Source of the DNA: Natribacillus halophilus
GTDB taxonomy: Bacteria; Bacillota; Bacilli; Bacillales; Marinococcaceae
Direction: 5' to 3'
Assembly: GCF_900100185.1 (NCBI RefSeq)
Contig: NZ_FNEN01000002.1
Coordinates: forward strand, 146,319 to 210,318
Length of the DNA stretch: 64,000 nucleotides
Shown here: piece by piece, positions 1-12,031 of the stretch
How the letters are laid out: every line of letters starts with the position of its first letter
Numbering within the stretch: position 1 is the first letter of the stretch
The notes under the pieces: generated by a model
Databases searched by the model: none
The model's input: the letters and a program-made list of their open reading frames with translations, nothing else
What the model was told of the DNA's origin: nothing
Position numbers and translations under genes: made by a program

Positions 1-360
1 GAGGGATCAGATGGCCGATGTGATACCTCAAAAGCCAATGGAGACGAGCTGAGAGGGATCAGACTCGCGTTACTATTGGAGATGACACCTCTCGGAACTG
101 CTCCAACCGTTTTCGGGTGTCACTGGGGCGGCCAAGTGATACCACTGGGTACTACTCCGATCATTTTTGAGGTGTCAATTGGAGGTAGAATAGAGTTCGA
201 GCACACAAAATGGTGCATTGCTACAATGGATCAAAAGGAGTGCGCCTTTCATTGCACCTCTGATCAGCATTATTTACCATTCCGAGGTGCATTGTGCCCC
301 CTTCATTGCACCCCCCCGAGCAGCATTATTTACCATTCCGAGGTGCATTGAACCCGAGTG
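1..360. repeat. Degenerate tandem repeats, period about 52-56 bp
   Basis: There is no credible gene here. GAGGGATCAG recurs at positions 1 and 53 (period 52). A block containing GACACCTC, CTGCTCC and GGTGTCAC near 84-124 is echoed about 54 bp later. A block with CATTGCACC, CAGCATTATTTACCATTCC and GAGGTGCATTG occurs twice, at about 250-294 and 304-350. Many sub-blocks carry short complementary ends such as GACACC/GGTGTC. The 91-codon frame at 76-351 only traverses these repeats and is not called as a gene. The array probably continues to the left of the window. Confidence 0.7.
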
Positions 361-415
361 ACACCTCTCATCACCGACCCCGCCCACTTTTGGGGTATCA
401 CCGATCACAATGCTC

Positions 416-1384
416 TCATCCCCATCGCCTGATCAACCTTTCCAAATCCAGGGCCTTACGCTCATGACCGTTCCTTCCGATCATATCACCAGCCATAGCC
501 AGGGAATTCCAAATCGCTTCTTCCGTTGCTTCAACGGTCGCTTCAAATAAAGGTGTGATCGACGCTTCCCTGACAAATTCAAAGCGCTGCAATGGTTGCT
601 CGCAGTGATGCGGGATGCTATGGGCTGTCGAAAAAGCGATCGCAATATCCCCACTGCCATACGCAGCATATGAACCGGTGCGGGCGAGCCCAAATGTTGT
701 TCTTCGCGCGACCCGTTTGAGTTGTCGTTCATTCAACGGCGCATCCGTGCCGACAATCATCATAATCGAACCATCCGGTTCCTCCCCTTTTGATTCATCT
801 CCGCCAAGCAAATCCTCTTTCTGCCCGAAATTGCTTAGCACCAAAACGCCAACGGTATAATCTCCCACGACACGGGAACTCGTGCCGATGCCGCCTTTAT
901 AACCGAAGCAAGACATCCCCGTGCCTGCACCCACGGAACCTTCCGCTACATCAGTCCCTGCCGATTCAATCGCATCAATCGCATCGTCCGCGCGCACACG
1001 CAGACCGCGAATGTCATTTAAATACCCGTCGTTGCATTCTCCGACAATGGTATTCACCGTTCCTGTCTCCACCCCAATATCTTCGTTCCGGGAAAATAAA
1101 TGCTGCAACACGCCTTCCGTGACCGCCGGCACGGAGAACGTGTTCGTGAGCATAATAGGGCTTTCAATGACGCCGAGCTCTTCCAACTGCACAAGCCCGG
1201 TCGTTTTTCCAAAGCCATTAATGACGTGAGCGGCTCCGATCACTTTTTCCTGAAACAGATTCCCACCGTGGGGAAGGATAGCGGTTACTCCTGTTCTCAC
1301 AGACGAGCCCTCAATCAATGTTTTATGCCCTACCTTGACTCCCGGAACGTCGGTCAGCGCGTTTGCTTTCGTCACGATCCCCAC
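416..1384 (-). CDS. P1 family peptidase (DmpA-like aminopeptidase, S58)
   Basis: A 322-residue protein of the DmpA/BapA N-terminal-nucleophile family, which releases N-terminal residues from small peptides and amides and matures by cutting itself. The expected self-cleavage site is visible as Gly205-Ser206 just before VGTDAPL, and the family glycine-rich stretch GAGTGM...KGGIGTSSR lies at about 152-171. The call starts at a GTG at 1384, 6 bp after the rnr stop; another GTG at 1375 is possible. It is probably co-transcribed with rnr. No signal peptide is visible, so it is likely cytoplasmic. The family is clear, the natural substrate is not. In several relatives this position after rnr holds smpB, so the gene looks like a local insertion. 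Confidence 0.85.
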   Translation of the reverse strand: MGIVTKANALTDVPGVKVGHKTLIEGSSVRTGVTAILPHGGNLFQEKVIGAAHVINGFGKTTGLVQLEELGVIESPIMLTNTFSVPAVTEGVLQHLFSRNEDIGVETGTVNTIVGECNDGYLNDIRGLRVRADDAIDAIESAGTDVAEGSVGAGTGMSCFGYKGGIGTSSRVVGDYTVGVLVLSNFGQKEDLLGGDESKGEEPDGSIMMIVGTDAPLNERQLKRVARRTTFGLARTGSYAAYGSGDIAIAFSTAHSIPHHCEQPLQRFEFVREASITPLFEATVEATEEAIWNSLAMAGDMIGRNGHERKALDLERLIRRWG

Positions 1385-1390
1385 ATCCTA

Positions 1391-3673
1391 TCACTTGCTC
1401 TTCTTTTTCTTCTTCCCTTTTTTGCCGCCGGCTTTGCCTTTATCCTTATTCTTCGGACTTTGGTGATCCTTTGGTCGTCCGCGCTCGCCTTGAATGACCT
1501 TGGGCCCTTCCGCCTGTTTGCGGCGCTTACGCTCCGGCATGCCGACGATCTCAAAGTCTATCGTCGGTTCATCCATGTTCACATCGAGGACGCGGACATC
1601 GACGGGGTCGCCGATGCGGAACATGTTCGCCGTGCGTTCGCCGATGAGCGCGTATTGGCGTTCATCGTAATGATAATAATCATCGGTCAGGTGACTCACG
1701 TGTACGAGGCCTTCGATCGTATTTTCCAGGCGGATGAACAAGCCGAAGTTCGCCGCCCCGCTGACAAAGGCCGGAAATTCTTCGCCGATTTTATCTTTCA
1801 TGTACTCCGCTTTCTTTAAATCATCGACATCGCGTTCGGCATCCACCGAGCGCCGTTCCATGTCCGATGAATGTTTGGCGATATCCGGAAGCCGCCCCTG
1901 CCAGTGGTCCCTCGTCTTTTTGCCGGTTTGGTTTTGCAACACGTATGTGCGAATGAGCCGGTGCACGATCAAATCCGGATAGCGGCGGATCGGCGAAGTG
2001 AAGTGGGTATAAAAATCAGCGGCCAGCCCGAAATGGCCCACGTTCGTCGGATCATATTTGGCCTGCTGCATGGAGCGTAACATCACGGTATTAATGACCG
2101 TTTCTTCCGCTTCACCCTTAACAGCCTGTAAAATCTCCTGCAGTGCACCGGGGTGAATGTCCTCGCCCCGTCCTTTCATAACGTAGCCGAAGCTCGTGAT
2201 AAACTCCAGAAAACTTTGCAGTTTCTCCTCATCGGGGTCTTCGTGGATCCGAAAGATAAAAGGGAGGTTTTGCCAATGAAAATGTTCAGCGATCGTTTCA
2301 TTGGCCGCCAGCATGAATTCTTCAATTAAGCGTTCCGCCACGGAGCGTTCCATAATCTGAACATCCGTGGGATGCCCTTCCTCGTCCATAACGACCTTCG
2401 CTTCCGTGAAATCAAAATCAATCGCCCCGCGGGCAAAGCGTTTCTCGCGCAAGATCGCGGCCAGTGCTTCCATGTCTTCGAACAGCGGAACGAGCGTGCG
2501 ATATTTTTCTCTCGTTTCCTCGTTATGATCAGCGAGAATTTCTTTTACTTCCGTGTAGGTCATGCGTGCAGATGTGCGAATCACGCTGTCAAAAATGTCA
2601 TGATCCACCACATCCCCCTCGGGACTGATCTCCATTTCACAGGAAAGGGTGAGTCGGTCCACTTGCGGATTAAGGGAACAGATCCCATTGGAAAGCCGGT
2701 GGGGGATCATCGGGATCACCCGGTCGACGAGATATGAACTCGTTCCGCGATCTTCGGCTTCAACATCAATGGGCGAACCTTCGTCCACGTAATAACTGAC
2801 ATCGGCAATGTGTACACCGAGATGATAGTTGCCGTTATCGAGGCGTTTGACCGTTACGGCATCATCAAGATCCTTGGCATCGGCGCCATCGATGGTAACG
2901 ATCGTCTCGTCACGAAGATCGCGACGGCGTTCGATTTCCTCCGGCTTGATTTCCTCGGGAACTGCCGCTGCCTGTGATTGCACTTCTTCAGGAAATTCTC
3001 CCGGCAACTCATGCTTATGGATAATCGAAAGAATGTCCGTTCCCGGATCATTTTTATGGCCGAGAATGGTAACGACAACCCCCTCGGCGCCTAAACGTCC
3101 TTCCGGGTATTTCGTAATCTCCACGACCACCTTATGGCCTTCCGCGGCTCCATGCTCCTGACCCTTCGGGATGAATACATCATCATACAGCCGCTTATCG
3201 TCCGGGGCAACAAATCCGTAGCGTTCATAATCCAGAAAGGTTCCGACGACTCGGCTTGTCCCCCGCTCAAGAATACGGACGACGGCTCCTTCCGCACGAT
3301 CACCCGAGTTACCGCCTGAGCGTGATTGAATGCGGACGAAAACGGTGTCACGATTCATCGCCCCGGCCAGGTCACCCGGAGCTACATAAACATCATCTTC
3401 ATCGGGATTTTCCGGTAAAATAAAAGCAAAGCCTTTACGGTGGGCCTGTACTTTACCTTTTAAAAGGTTCATTTTCTCGGGGATCCCATAGCGATTGTTA
3501 CGCGTACGAATCAATTGGCCATTTTCTTCCAGATGGTTCAGCGTTTTCATTAATACCTTTCGATCAGCGGCTGAATCCATGTCAAGGGCCGCCTGCAGTT
3601 CATGAACGCTTACCGGTTTTTTTGCTTCGTCTCGAATATGTGTGAGGACGGATTCAATCGTATCTTCGTTCAT
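1391..3673 (-). CDS. rnr: Ribonuclease R
   Basis: A 760-residue processive 3'-5' exoribonuclease that degrades structured RNA. Domains in order: winged-helix N-terminus (about 1-70), cold-shock domains (about 70-200), RNB catalytic domain with the acidic metal-binding motif [12 protein letters not shown] (about 262-273), a C-terminal S1 domain with GLFIRL...EGLVHVSHL (about 630-715), and a lysine-rich tail. The chosen ATG at 3673 has GGGAG eight bases upstream; an in-frame TTG five codons earlier overlaps that ribosome site. It follows est by 5 bp, matching the secG-est-rnr order of B. subtilis. Confidence 0.97.
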   Translation of the reverse strand: MNEDTIESVLTHIRDEAKKPVSVHELQAALDMDSAADRKVLMKTLNHLEENGQLIRTRNNRYGIPEKMNLLKGKVQAHRKGFAFILPENPDEDDVYVAPGDLAGAMNRDTVFVRIQSRSGGNSGDRAEGAVVRILERGTSRVVGTFLDYERYGFVAPDDKRLYDDVFIPKGQEHGAAEGHKVVVEITKYPEGRLGAEGVVVTILGHKNDPGTDILSIIHKHELPGEFPEEVQSQAAAVPEEIKPEEIERRRDLRDETIVTIDGADAKDLDDAVTVKRLDNGNYHLGVHIADVSYYVDEGSPIDVEAEDRGTSSYLVDRVIPMIPHRLSNGICSLNPQVDRLTLSCEMEISPEGDVVDHDIFDSVIRTSARMTYTEVKEILADHNEETREKYRTLVPLFEDMEALAAILREKRFARGAIDFDFTEAKVVMDEEGHPTDVQIMERSVAERLIEEFMLAANETIAEHFHWQNLPFIFRIHEDPDEEKLQSFLEFITSFGYVMKGRGEDIHPGALQEILQAVKGEAEETVINTVMLRSMQQAKYDPTNVGHFGLAADFYTHFTSPIRRYPDLIVHRLIRTYVLQNQTGKKTRDHWQGRLPDIAKHSSDMERRSVDAERDVDDLKKAEYMKDKIGEEFPAFVSGAANFGLFIRLENTIEGLVHVSHLTDDYYHYDERQYALIGERTANMFRIGDPVDVRVLDVNMDEPTIDFEIVGMPERKRRKQAEGPKVIQGERGRPKDHQSPKNKDKGKAGGKKGKKKKKSK

Positions 3674-3678
3674 TGTTT

Positions 3679-4428
3679 TCACTCCCAATCTAACCCCTCT
3701 AAAAAAGCAAGGATATGCTCATAGACTTTTTCCTTTTCTTTCCACAATGTAATCACGTGAGGCGCATCGTCGTACATTTGCAAATGCTTTTGCTCCGAGG
3801 AGACCTTTTCGTAGATAACCTGCGCGCTATCCGGATTGATTCTCTCATCCTGTCCGGCCTGGACGATGTCAACCGGAGCTTCAATTTCATGCAAATGGTC
3901 ACGAATATCAGCGATCAATCCCTGAATGTCAGACAAAACGTTCAGCGGTTGCTCCTTAAACGTATCCATTTCTTTTTGAATCGTATCTTCATCTTTTTTC
4001 TCATATTGCTTGTATTCTTTTGCATACTGAAGGAGCCCGTTATATAAACGCTGGTCCTCTTCATTCGCTATCGCGGGCGCGCACATCGGCGCTATCCCTT
4101 TGACTCTGAAAGTATAGCCGACCTTTAATGTGAACAAACCCCCAAGAGAGAGGCCGCAGACAGCCATTTGCTCAAAACCTCGCTCCCGTAAATGATGGTA
4201 CGCATCCTCAACGGCACCCCACCAGTCCTCGGGTCCAGTCTCCAGCAATTCTTCCGGAGGCACCCCATGTCCGGGAAACAAGGGCGCGTGGGCCGTATAG
4301 CCGTTTCTTTGCAAAAACCGCCCGAGCATACGAACATCCGCTGTAGAGCCGGTAAAGCCATGTAACAGCAGAACAGCCCGGCCATTATCCCCCTCGAACG
4401 TAAATGGTTTCGGCGGTACAATTTTCAA
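3679..4428 (-). CDS. est: Carboxylesterase (Est30/YvaK type)
   Basis: A 249-residue alpha/beta hydrolase that cleaves short-chain carboxyl esters; the physiological substrate is unknown for the family. The oxyanion segment LLHGFTG lies at about 21-27, and the nucleophile Ser94 in GLSLGG matches Ser94 of the Geobacillus Est30 group. The DER...NPDSA and DAPHV segments supply the acid and histidine. The start is a TTG at 4428: GGAGG lies eight bases upstream and translation from it gives the conserved N-terminus [15 protein letters not shown] nine bases earlier overlaps the ribosome site and is rejected. Confidence 0.93.
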   Translation of the reverse strand: MKIVPPKPFTFEGDNGRAVLLLHGFTGSTADVRMLGRFLQRNGYTAHAPLFPGHGVPPEELLETGPEDWWGAVEDAYHHLRERGFEQMAVCGLSLGGLFTLKVGYTFRVKGIAPMCAPAIANEEDQRLYNGLLQYAKEYKQYEKKDEDTIQKEMDTFKEQPLNVLSDIQGLIADIRDHLHEIEAPVDIVQAGQDERINPDSAQVIYEKVSSEQKHLQMYDDAPHVITLWKEKEKVYEHILAFLEGLDWE

Positions 4429-4483
4429 CGATTTCACCTCCGTTATTTATGACATTTCCTATTACGATTCCCATTTTTGACCT

Positions 4484-4515
4484 TAAAAAAACAACGAGGA
4501 GCACTCTCCCCGTTG
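4484..4515 (-). terminator. Intrinsic terminator of secG
   Basis: On the minus strand CAACGGGG and CTCGTTG form a stem with one mismatch around an AGAGTGCT loop, followed by seven T residues (4485-4491). It begins at the secG stop codon and separates secG from est. Confidence 0.85.
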
Positions 4516-4517
4516 CT

Positions 4518-4751
4518 TTACTGTAAAAAATATGCCAATAAAATGGTGCAAACGAAAAATAACACCGCTAGCACGACCGTCGTTTTAGCCAAAAACGATT
4601 CAACGCCGCGGGCTTTTTGTTTGCCCATCAACTGTTCCGCTCCACCGGAAATCGAACCTGATAAACCGGCACTTTTCCCCGGTTGCAACAAGACAACCGT
4701 GATAAGCGTCACGCTGACAATAATTAATAAAATCGTAACAATGGTCGCCAA
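4518..4751 (-). CDS. secG: Preprotein translocase subunit SecG
   Basis: A 77-residue membrane subunit of the SecYEG channel that assists SecA-driven export. Two transmembrane helices (about 2-22 and 54-75) flank the conserved loop [21 protein letters not shown]. The length equals that of the B. subtilis protein. Translation starts at a TTG (4751), with AGGTG about seven bases upstream. The gene has its own promoter-like sequence and a terminator. Confidence 0.95.
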   Translation of the reverse strand: MATIVTILLIIVSVTLITVVLLQPGKSAGLSGSISGGAEQLMGKQKARGVESFLAKTTVVLAVLFFVCTILLAYFLQ

Positions 4752-4787
4752 GAATCTTCACCTCACGCGCATCTGTGTCTACGTTAT

Positions 4788-4816
4788 AATGTACCATACT
4801 GCAGGTAAGTAGACAA
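4788..4816 (-). promoter_or_regulatory. Candidate sigma-A promoter of secG
   Basis: On the minus strand TTGTCT (4811-4816), 17 bp, then TACATT (4788-4793), ending 36 bp before the secG TTG. No terminator is visible after eno, so read-through from the glycolytic operon is also possible. Confidence 0.5.
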
Positions 4817-4825
4817 TGCTACGCC

Positions 4826-7657
<2,832 letters not shown>

Positions 7658-7661
<4 letters not shown>

Positions 7662-8416
7662 CGGGAAGCGGCCTCCAACAAGGAAAGAAAAGACTCTACT
7701 TTAATGCTGGCACCACCGACAAGCGCGCCATCGATGTCTTCGTCAGCCAGGTAATCGGCGATATTATCCGGCTTGACACTGCCGCCGTATTGGATACGGA
7801 CGGCTTCCGCCGAGGACTCTCCGTATTGTTCGCGGATATAGGAACGTATCGTTTTGCACATTTCCCCGGCTTCTTCCGGGTTCGATGACTTTCCCGTGCC
7901 GATAGCCCAGACAGGTTCATAGGCAATGACGATTCCATCTACTTGCTGGGCTGAAACGCCTTCCAGCGCTTTTTGCAATTGCCCGCGTACGACCTCGACC
8001 GCGCGGCCGGCTTCTCGTTCTTCCAGTGATTCGCCGACACAAACGATAGGGGTCATCCCATGCTTCAACGCGGCATGAAGCTTAAGATTCACCCGTTCAT
8101 CGCTGTCATTGAACAGCTCGCGCCGCTCCGAATGACCGATAATCACGAGCTGGATCCCGATCGACGTTAAGGCCGGAGCGCTTATTTCGCCGGTAAAGGC
8201 GCCGCTCGCTTCTTCATGTACATTTTGTGCGCCGATCATTAATTCCGTGTCTTCAGCTCTTTTTTTCATGTCCTTCAAGGATACCGCCTGCGCGCAAACG
8301 GCACTTTCCACGTTCTCTTTAGGGGGGATGCGATCCTTGACCGCGTCAATAAACGCCAAAGCATCCGCATCCTCCACATTCATTTTCCAATTGCCTGCGA
8401 TAAATGGGGTTCGCAT
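7658..8416 (-). CDS. tpiA: Triose-phosphate isomerase
   Basis: A 252-residue TIM barrel that interconverts dihydroxyacetone phosphate and glyceraldehyde 3-phosphate. Catalytic residues are in place: Lys11 in GNWKMN, His95 in IIGHSERR and Glu167 in [12 protein letters not shown]. The phosphate-gripping YGGSVKPDN is near 210. It lies 15 bp after pgk and overlaps gpmI by 4 bp. Confidence 0.98.
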
Positions 8417-8431
8417 CTTCTGCCACCTTTC

Positions 8432-9619
8432 TTATTCGGATTGATCATCGATCGCCACGACGCCGGGGAGGACCTTCCCTTCCATAAATTCCAGCGATGC
8501 GCCACCGCCGGTGGAGATGTGGTTCATTTGCGCAGCAAAGCCAAATTGTTCAACAGCTGCCGCGGAATCCCCGCCGCCGATAATCGTATAGGCCTGTGCA
8601 TCAGCAAGCGCTTTGGCCACGCCTTTCGTGCCATCGGCAAATGCCTCCATTTCAAAAACGCCCATCGGCCCGTTCCAAATCACGAGTGCAGCCGTGCCGA
8701 TCTCTTTTTGATAAGCTTCCACCGTTTTCGGTCCGATATCAAGAGCTTCCCAATCGGCAGGAATGTCTTCGATGTTCACGATGTTCGTCGCTGCGTCCTC
8801 TCTGAAATCATCCGCTACCTTCACATCTACCGGAAGGAGGAGTTTAACAAGATTGCGGTCGGCTTTTTCCATAAAATGTTTCGCTTGTTCGATTTTATCT
8901 TCTTCAAGCAGAGATTGTCCGATTTCAAGTCCCTGGGCTTTGATAAACGTATAGGCCAAGCCACCGCCGAGCAACAGCGTATCGACTTTATCGAGGAGGT
9001 AATCGATGACATCGATTTTGTCTTTCACTTTCGCGCCGCCGATGATGGCCGTAAACGGACGGTTGGGTTCGTTTAATGCCGAATCGAGCACGTCCAGTTC
9101 TTTTTCGAGCAACTTTCCTGCAGCGGAAGGCAGATGGTGGGCGATACCTTCGGTCGAAGCATGGGCGCGATGGGCGGCCCCGAAAGCGTCATTGACGTAA
9201 ACGTCGGCAAGCTCGGCCATCTGTTCGGCGAGCTCGGCGTCGTTCTTTTCCTCGCCTGCTTCAAAGCGTACATTTTCCAGTAAAAGAAGATCGCCGGCAG
9301 CCAATTCAGCAAACGTTTGTTTAACGTTTGCACCGACGACCTCATCAACCTTGTGTACCTTTTTTTCCAACAGCTCTTCCAGTCTGCGGGCGACCGGGTC
9401 CAGACGCAACTCTTCCACGGTCTCCCCTTTTGGGCGTCCCAGGTGACTGGCGAGAATGATTTTCGCCCCTTTTTCCTGTAAAAACCGAATGGTGGGAAGA
9501 GCTGCGCGAATGCGGGTGTCATCGGTCACTTCCCCGTCTTGCATGGGTACGTTAAAATCAACCCGGCAAAAGACACTTTTCCCGGTCCATTCGAGGTCCG
9601 CGATGGTTCTTTTTTTCAC
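8432..9619 (-). CDS. pgk: Phosphoglycerate kinase
   Basis: A 395-residue kinase that makes ATP from 1,3-bisphosphoglycerate. The N-terminal substrate domain shows CRVDFNVPM and SHLGRPKG. The C-terminal nucleotide domain shows [18 protein letters not shown] and [10 protein letters not shown]. The start is a GTG at 9619, with AAGGAAGG eight bases upstream; from it the protein matches the B. subtilis N-terminus and length (394). A GTG three codons earlier overlaps the ribosome site and is rejected. Confidence 0.96.
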   Translation of the reverse strand: MKKRTIADLEWTGKSVFCRVDFNVPMQDGEVTDDTRIRAALPTIRFLQEKGAKIILASHLGRPKGETVEELRLDPVARRLEELLEKKVHKVDEVVGANVKQTFAELAAGDLLLLENVRFEAGEEKNDAELAEQMAELADVYVNDAFGAAHRAHASTEGIAHHLPSAAGKLLEKELDVLDSALNEPNRPFTAIIGGAKVKDKIDVIDYLLDKVDTLLLGGGLAYTFIKAQGLEIGQSLLEEDKIEQAKHFMEKADRNLVKLLLPVDVKVADDFREDAATNIVNIEDIPADWEALDIGPKTVEAYQKEIGTAALVIWNGPMGVFEMEAFADGTKGVAKALADAQAYTIIGGGDSAAAVEQFGFAAQMNHISTGGGASLEFMEGKVLPGVVAIDDQSE

Positions 9620-9688
9620 TTTGGGCACCTTCCTTCTATGTAGGATGGGAGCAAACCCGATTCCAGTCTGCCCCCATTGCTCTCTCCA

Positions 9689-10696
9689 TTATAAACCTTT
9701 TCGGGCGATGTGCGCGACTAAATCGACGACACGGGTTGAATATCCGAATTCATTATCATACCAGGCGACGACTTTTACCATGTTGTCTTCAATCACTGTT
9801 GTTGAGAGAGCATCAATGGTTGCCGAGTTGGTGTCACCGTTATAGTCACTGGAAACGAGCGGTTCTTCACTATAGCCGAGTACGCCTTGCATGTTCGTTT
9901 CCGCTAGTTTTTTCATGGAAGCATTCACTTCGTCAGCCGTCACATCGCGGTCCAGTTCTGCAACGAAATCAACGAGAGAGACGTTTGGTGTCGGCACACG
10001 GATCGCGTTCCCGTTCAGTTTGCCATCCAGTTCAGGGAGAACGAGGGCGACGGCTTTGGCGGCACCGGTTGAGGTCGGAATAATGTTTTGCGCGGCGGCC
10101 CGGGCGCGGCGATAATCTTTATGCGGCAAATCCAGGATTTGCTGGTCATTGGTATACGAATGGACTGTAGTCATAAACCCGCGGCGCACGCCGAATTCAT
10201 CGTTCAAGGCTTTCGCGAGGGGGGCCAGGCAATTCGTCGTACAGGAAGCGTTCGAGACGACATGGTGCTCCTCGGGGGAGTAATCTTCATCGTTGACTCC
10301 GATCGCGAACGTCTGGTCCACACCTTTACCGGGAGCCGAGACGACGACTTTTTTCGCGCCGCCATCCAGGTGTTTGGCGGCGTCATCACGCTGGGTAAAC
10401 CGACCGGTAGATTCCACGACGATGTCAACGCCGTACTCGTTCCAGCCGATCTTGGCCGGGTCTTTTTCCGATAATACATGAATTTTTTTGTCAGCGACAA
10501 TAAGGTCATTTCCGTCAACTTTTACTTCGTCCGGAAAAGTTCCGTGTACGCTGTCATACTTCAGCAAATGGGCAAGCATGTCCGCGTCTGTAAGGTCATT
10601 GATGGCGACCACGTCGATATCGTTATTTTCCAGGGCTGACCGAAAAACCAAGCGTCCGATTCTACCAAATCCATTAATTCCTACTTTTGTTGCCAC
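9689..10696 (-). CDS. gap: Glyceraldehyde-3-phosphate dehydrogenase, glycolytic
   Basis: A 335-residue NAD-dependent dehydrogenase. The nucleotide fold is GINGFGRIGRL, the active-site cysteine is Cys152 in SNASCTTNC, and the catalytic histidine lies in TTVHSYTNDQ. The first gene after cggR is expected to be the glycolytic GapA type. The start codon is GTG at 10696, with GGGAGG eight bases upstream. Transcription should be released from CggR repression by fructose-1,6-bisphosphate. Confidence 0.97.
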   Translation of the reverse strand: MATKVGINGFGRIGRLVFRSALENNDIDVVAINDLTDADMLAHLLKYDSVHGTFPDEVKVDGNDLIVADKKIHVLSEKDPAKIGWNEYGVDIVVESTGRFTQRDDAAKHLDGGAKKVVVSAPGKGVDQTFAIGVNDEDYSPEEHHVVSNASCTTNCLAPLAKALNDEFGVRRGFMTTVHSYTNDQQILDLPHKDYRRARAAAQNIIPTSTGAAKAVALVLPELDGKLNGNAIRVPTPNVSLVDFVAELDRDVTADEVNASMKKLAETNMQGVLGYSEEPLVSSDYNGDTNSATIDALSTTVIEDNMVKVVAWYDNEFGYSTRVVDLVAHIARKGL

Positions 10697-10713
10697 AGTT
10701 AATTCCTCCCATT

Positions 10714-11748
10714 TTAAAATTCATTGGATTGTGTGCCCATGATAGCCGTTGCGGCCCCCTCGTCGGTAATCAATAGGTCACTGGGCCGATACGTCATGTA
10801 AGCAACGATGGCTTCAGCTTTGGACATGCCTCCGGCGAGGGTGACGACCATCTGGTCACGACCGAGTTCATCGAGTTGCAAACCAATCGTTTTTTCCTTT
10901 TGCACGACCTTTCCTTCGCTGTCAAAATAATACCCGAATGCTTCCGCGATCGCCTCCTGCTCTTTTAAGCGTCGAAGCTTAGACTCATCGGCACTTCGCC
11001 TCGTCGCCATCGTTTGGGCCTCCCCGACACTGTGGATGACCATGCGCGGCGAGCGGATCAAGGCCAGGAGTTCCCTGATGCCAGGTTCCTGTATCACCGA
11101 ATCATACGCGTGATCGCTCAGTTGGTCAGGTACATGCAACAGCCGGTATTGCGCATGGGCCCCGCGCGCCAACTCCGCGCAGATCGTATTGGATTGCAGG
11201 TCGACATCTTCTCCGAGCCCTCCGCGCGCAGGCACGAACGTAACATTTTGCAAGTTGGGGTGCGGATAAACGGATGTCGCCAGGGTGGCGAGTGTCGTCC
11301 CGCCGGCCACCGCGACCACATCGTTCGGTTCAAGCGTATCAATCATCTCGCTGACACATGCCTGACTCATTTCCTTTTTCACCCATGAGCGCACATCGCT
11401 GTCTCCGCTCGTTACAATCACCCGCGAAATGCCGAGGGTTGCCTGCAAATCTTTCTCGAGTTGAGAACGCCCGGAAATGTTTTGCATCGCCGGTCTCAAC
11501 TGCTCGAGAAGTGCCAACCCTTCATCGGTAAGCTCCATCCCTCCGGATTCCACGCTCAGGAGATTCTGCTCCTTGAAAAGGTCAACCTCGCTGCGGAGAA
11601 CACGTTCGGAAATCTGCAGTGCGGAAGCAATCGTTCGTCTGCCAACCGGTGCGCTTAACCGTATGAACTGCAGAATATCATAGCGTCGGTGTAGGTTTTT
11701 CAAAATGTCCGGCTGTAATTTCTTTTGCCACTCAAGGACATCCAGCAT
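10714..11748 (-). CDS. cggR: Central glycolytic genes regulator CggR
   Basis: A 344-residue SorC/DeoR-type repressor. The N-terminal helix-turn-helix includes GRRTIASALQISERVLRSEV, and the C-terminal domain that senses fructose-1,6-bisphosphate includes VAVAGGTTLATLA. It heads the glycolytic operon and should autoregulate. The ATG at 11748 aligns with the B. subtilis N-terminus (WQKKLQPDI). The in-frame TTG 17 codons upstream falls inside the operator and is rejected. Confidence 0.95.
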   Translation of the reverse strand: MLDVLEWQKKLQPDILKNLHRRYDILQFIRLSAPVGRRTIASALQISERVLRSEVDLFKEQNLLSVESGGMELTDEGLALLEQLRPAMQNISGRSQLEKDLQATLGISRVIVTSGDSDVRSWVKKEMSQACVSEMIDTLEPNDVVAVAGGTTLATLATSVYPHPNLQNVTFVPARGGLGEDVDLQSNTICAELARGAHAQYRLLHVPDQLSDHAYDSVIQEPGIRELLALIRSPRMVIHSVGEAQTMATRRSADESKLRRLKEQEAIAEAFGYYFDSEGKVVQKEKTIGLQLDELGRDQMVVTLAGGMSKAEAIVAYMTYRPSDLLITDEGAATAIMGTQSNEF

Positions 11749-11774
11749 GAAATGAATCACTTCTTTTTTAGTGG

Positions 11775-11810
11775 GATCATTTTTGTCCCTATGAGTCAAT
11801 TTTGATCCCG
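11775..11810 (-). promoter_or_regulatory. CggR operator (two tandem half-operators)
   Basis: On the minus strand: CGGGAT-N6-TGAC-N4-AGGGAC-N6-GATC. This has the exact spacing of the B. subtilis CggR operator (CGGGAC-N6-TGTC-N4-CGGGAC-N6-TGTC). It lies between the -10 box and the cggR start, so bound repressor would block elongation or clearance. Confidence 0.88.
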
Positions 11811-11822
11811 TTTTCTAATTTT

Positions 11823-11851
11823 ATTATAGCTGATTCTTAATATGATTGCAA
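11823..11851 (-). promoter_or_regulatory. Sigma-A promoter of the cggR-gap operon
   Basis: On the minus strand TTGCAA (11846-11851), 17 bp, then a perfect TATAAT (11823-11828). It lies directly upstream of the CggR operator. Confidence 0.85.
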
Positions 11852-11965
11852 TATATTTAATGTGACCTTTTAGGTGTTTGCTCATTCCGGTGGGAGATTT
11901 AGCTCGGGGAGGATTGGGTTATTTTTTCGTGCCTTGTACTTCTGATAGGGAGTTTATTCCATTTC

Positions 11966-11982
11966 GGGGGGGGGGGGGGGGG
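11966..11982. repeat. Homopolymeric tract of 17 G
   Basis: Seventeen consecutive G residues on the plus strand, in the gap between the rpoN terminator and the cggR promoter. Sequencing error in length is possible for a run of this size. Confidence 0.9.
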
Positions 11983-12004
11983 TGATCCCGCTGCCCCCGC
12001 CAAC

Positions 12005-12030
12005 AAAAAACCGCCCGAATCAACGGGCGG
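12005..12030 (-). terminator. Intrinsic terminator of rpoN
   Basis: On the minus strand CCGCCCG-TTGATT-CGGGCGG forms a perfect 7-bp stem followed by six T residues. It directly follows the rpoN stop codon. Confidence 0.92.
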
Positions 12031-12031
12031 C

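Noticed and set aside
76-351. Plus-strand 91-codon frame in the left-edge repeats
   Set aside because: It only reads across degenerate repeats, has no ribosome site, and its product is low-complexity with repeated peptides.
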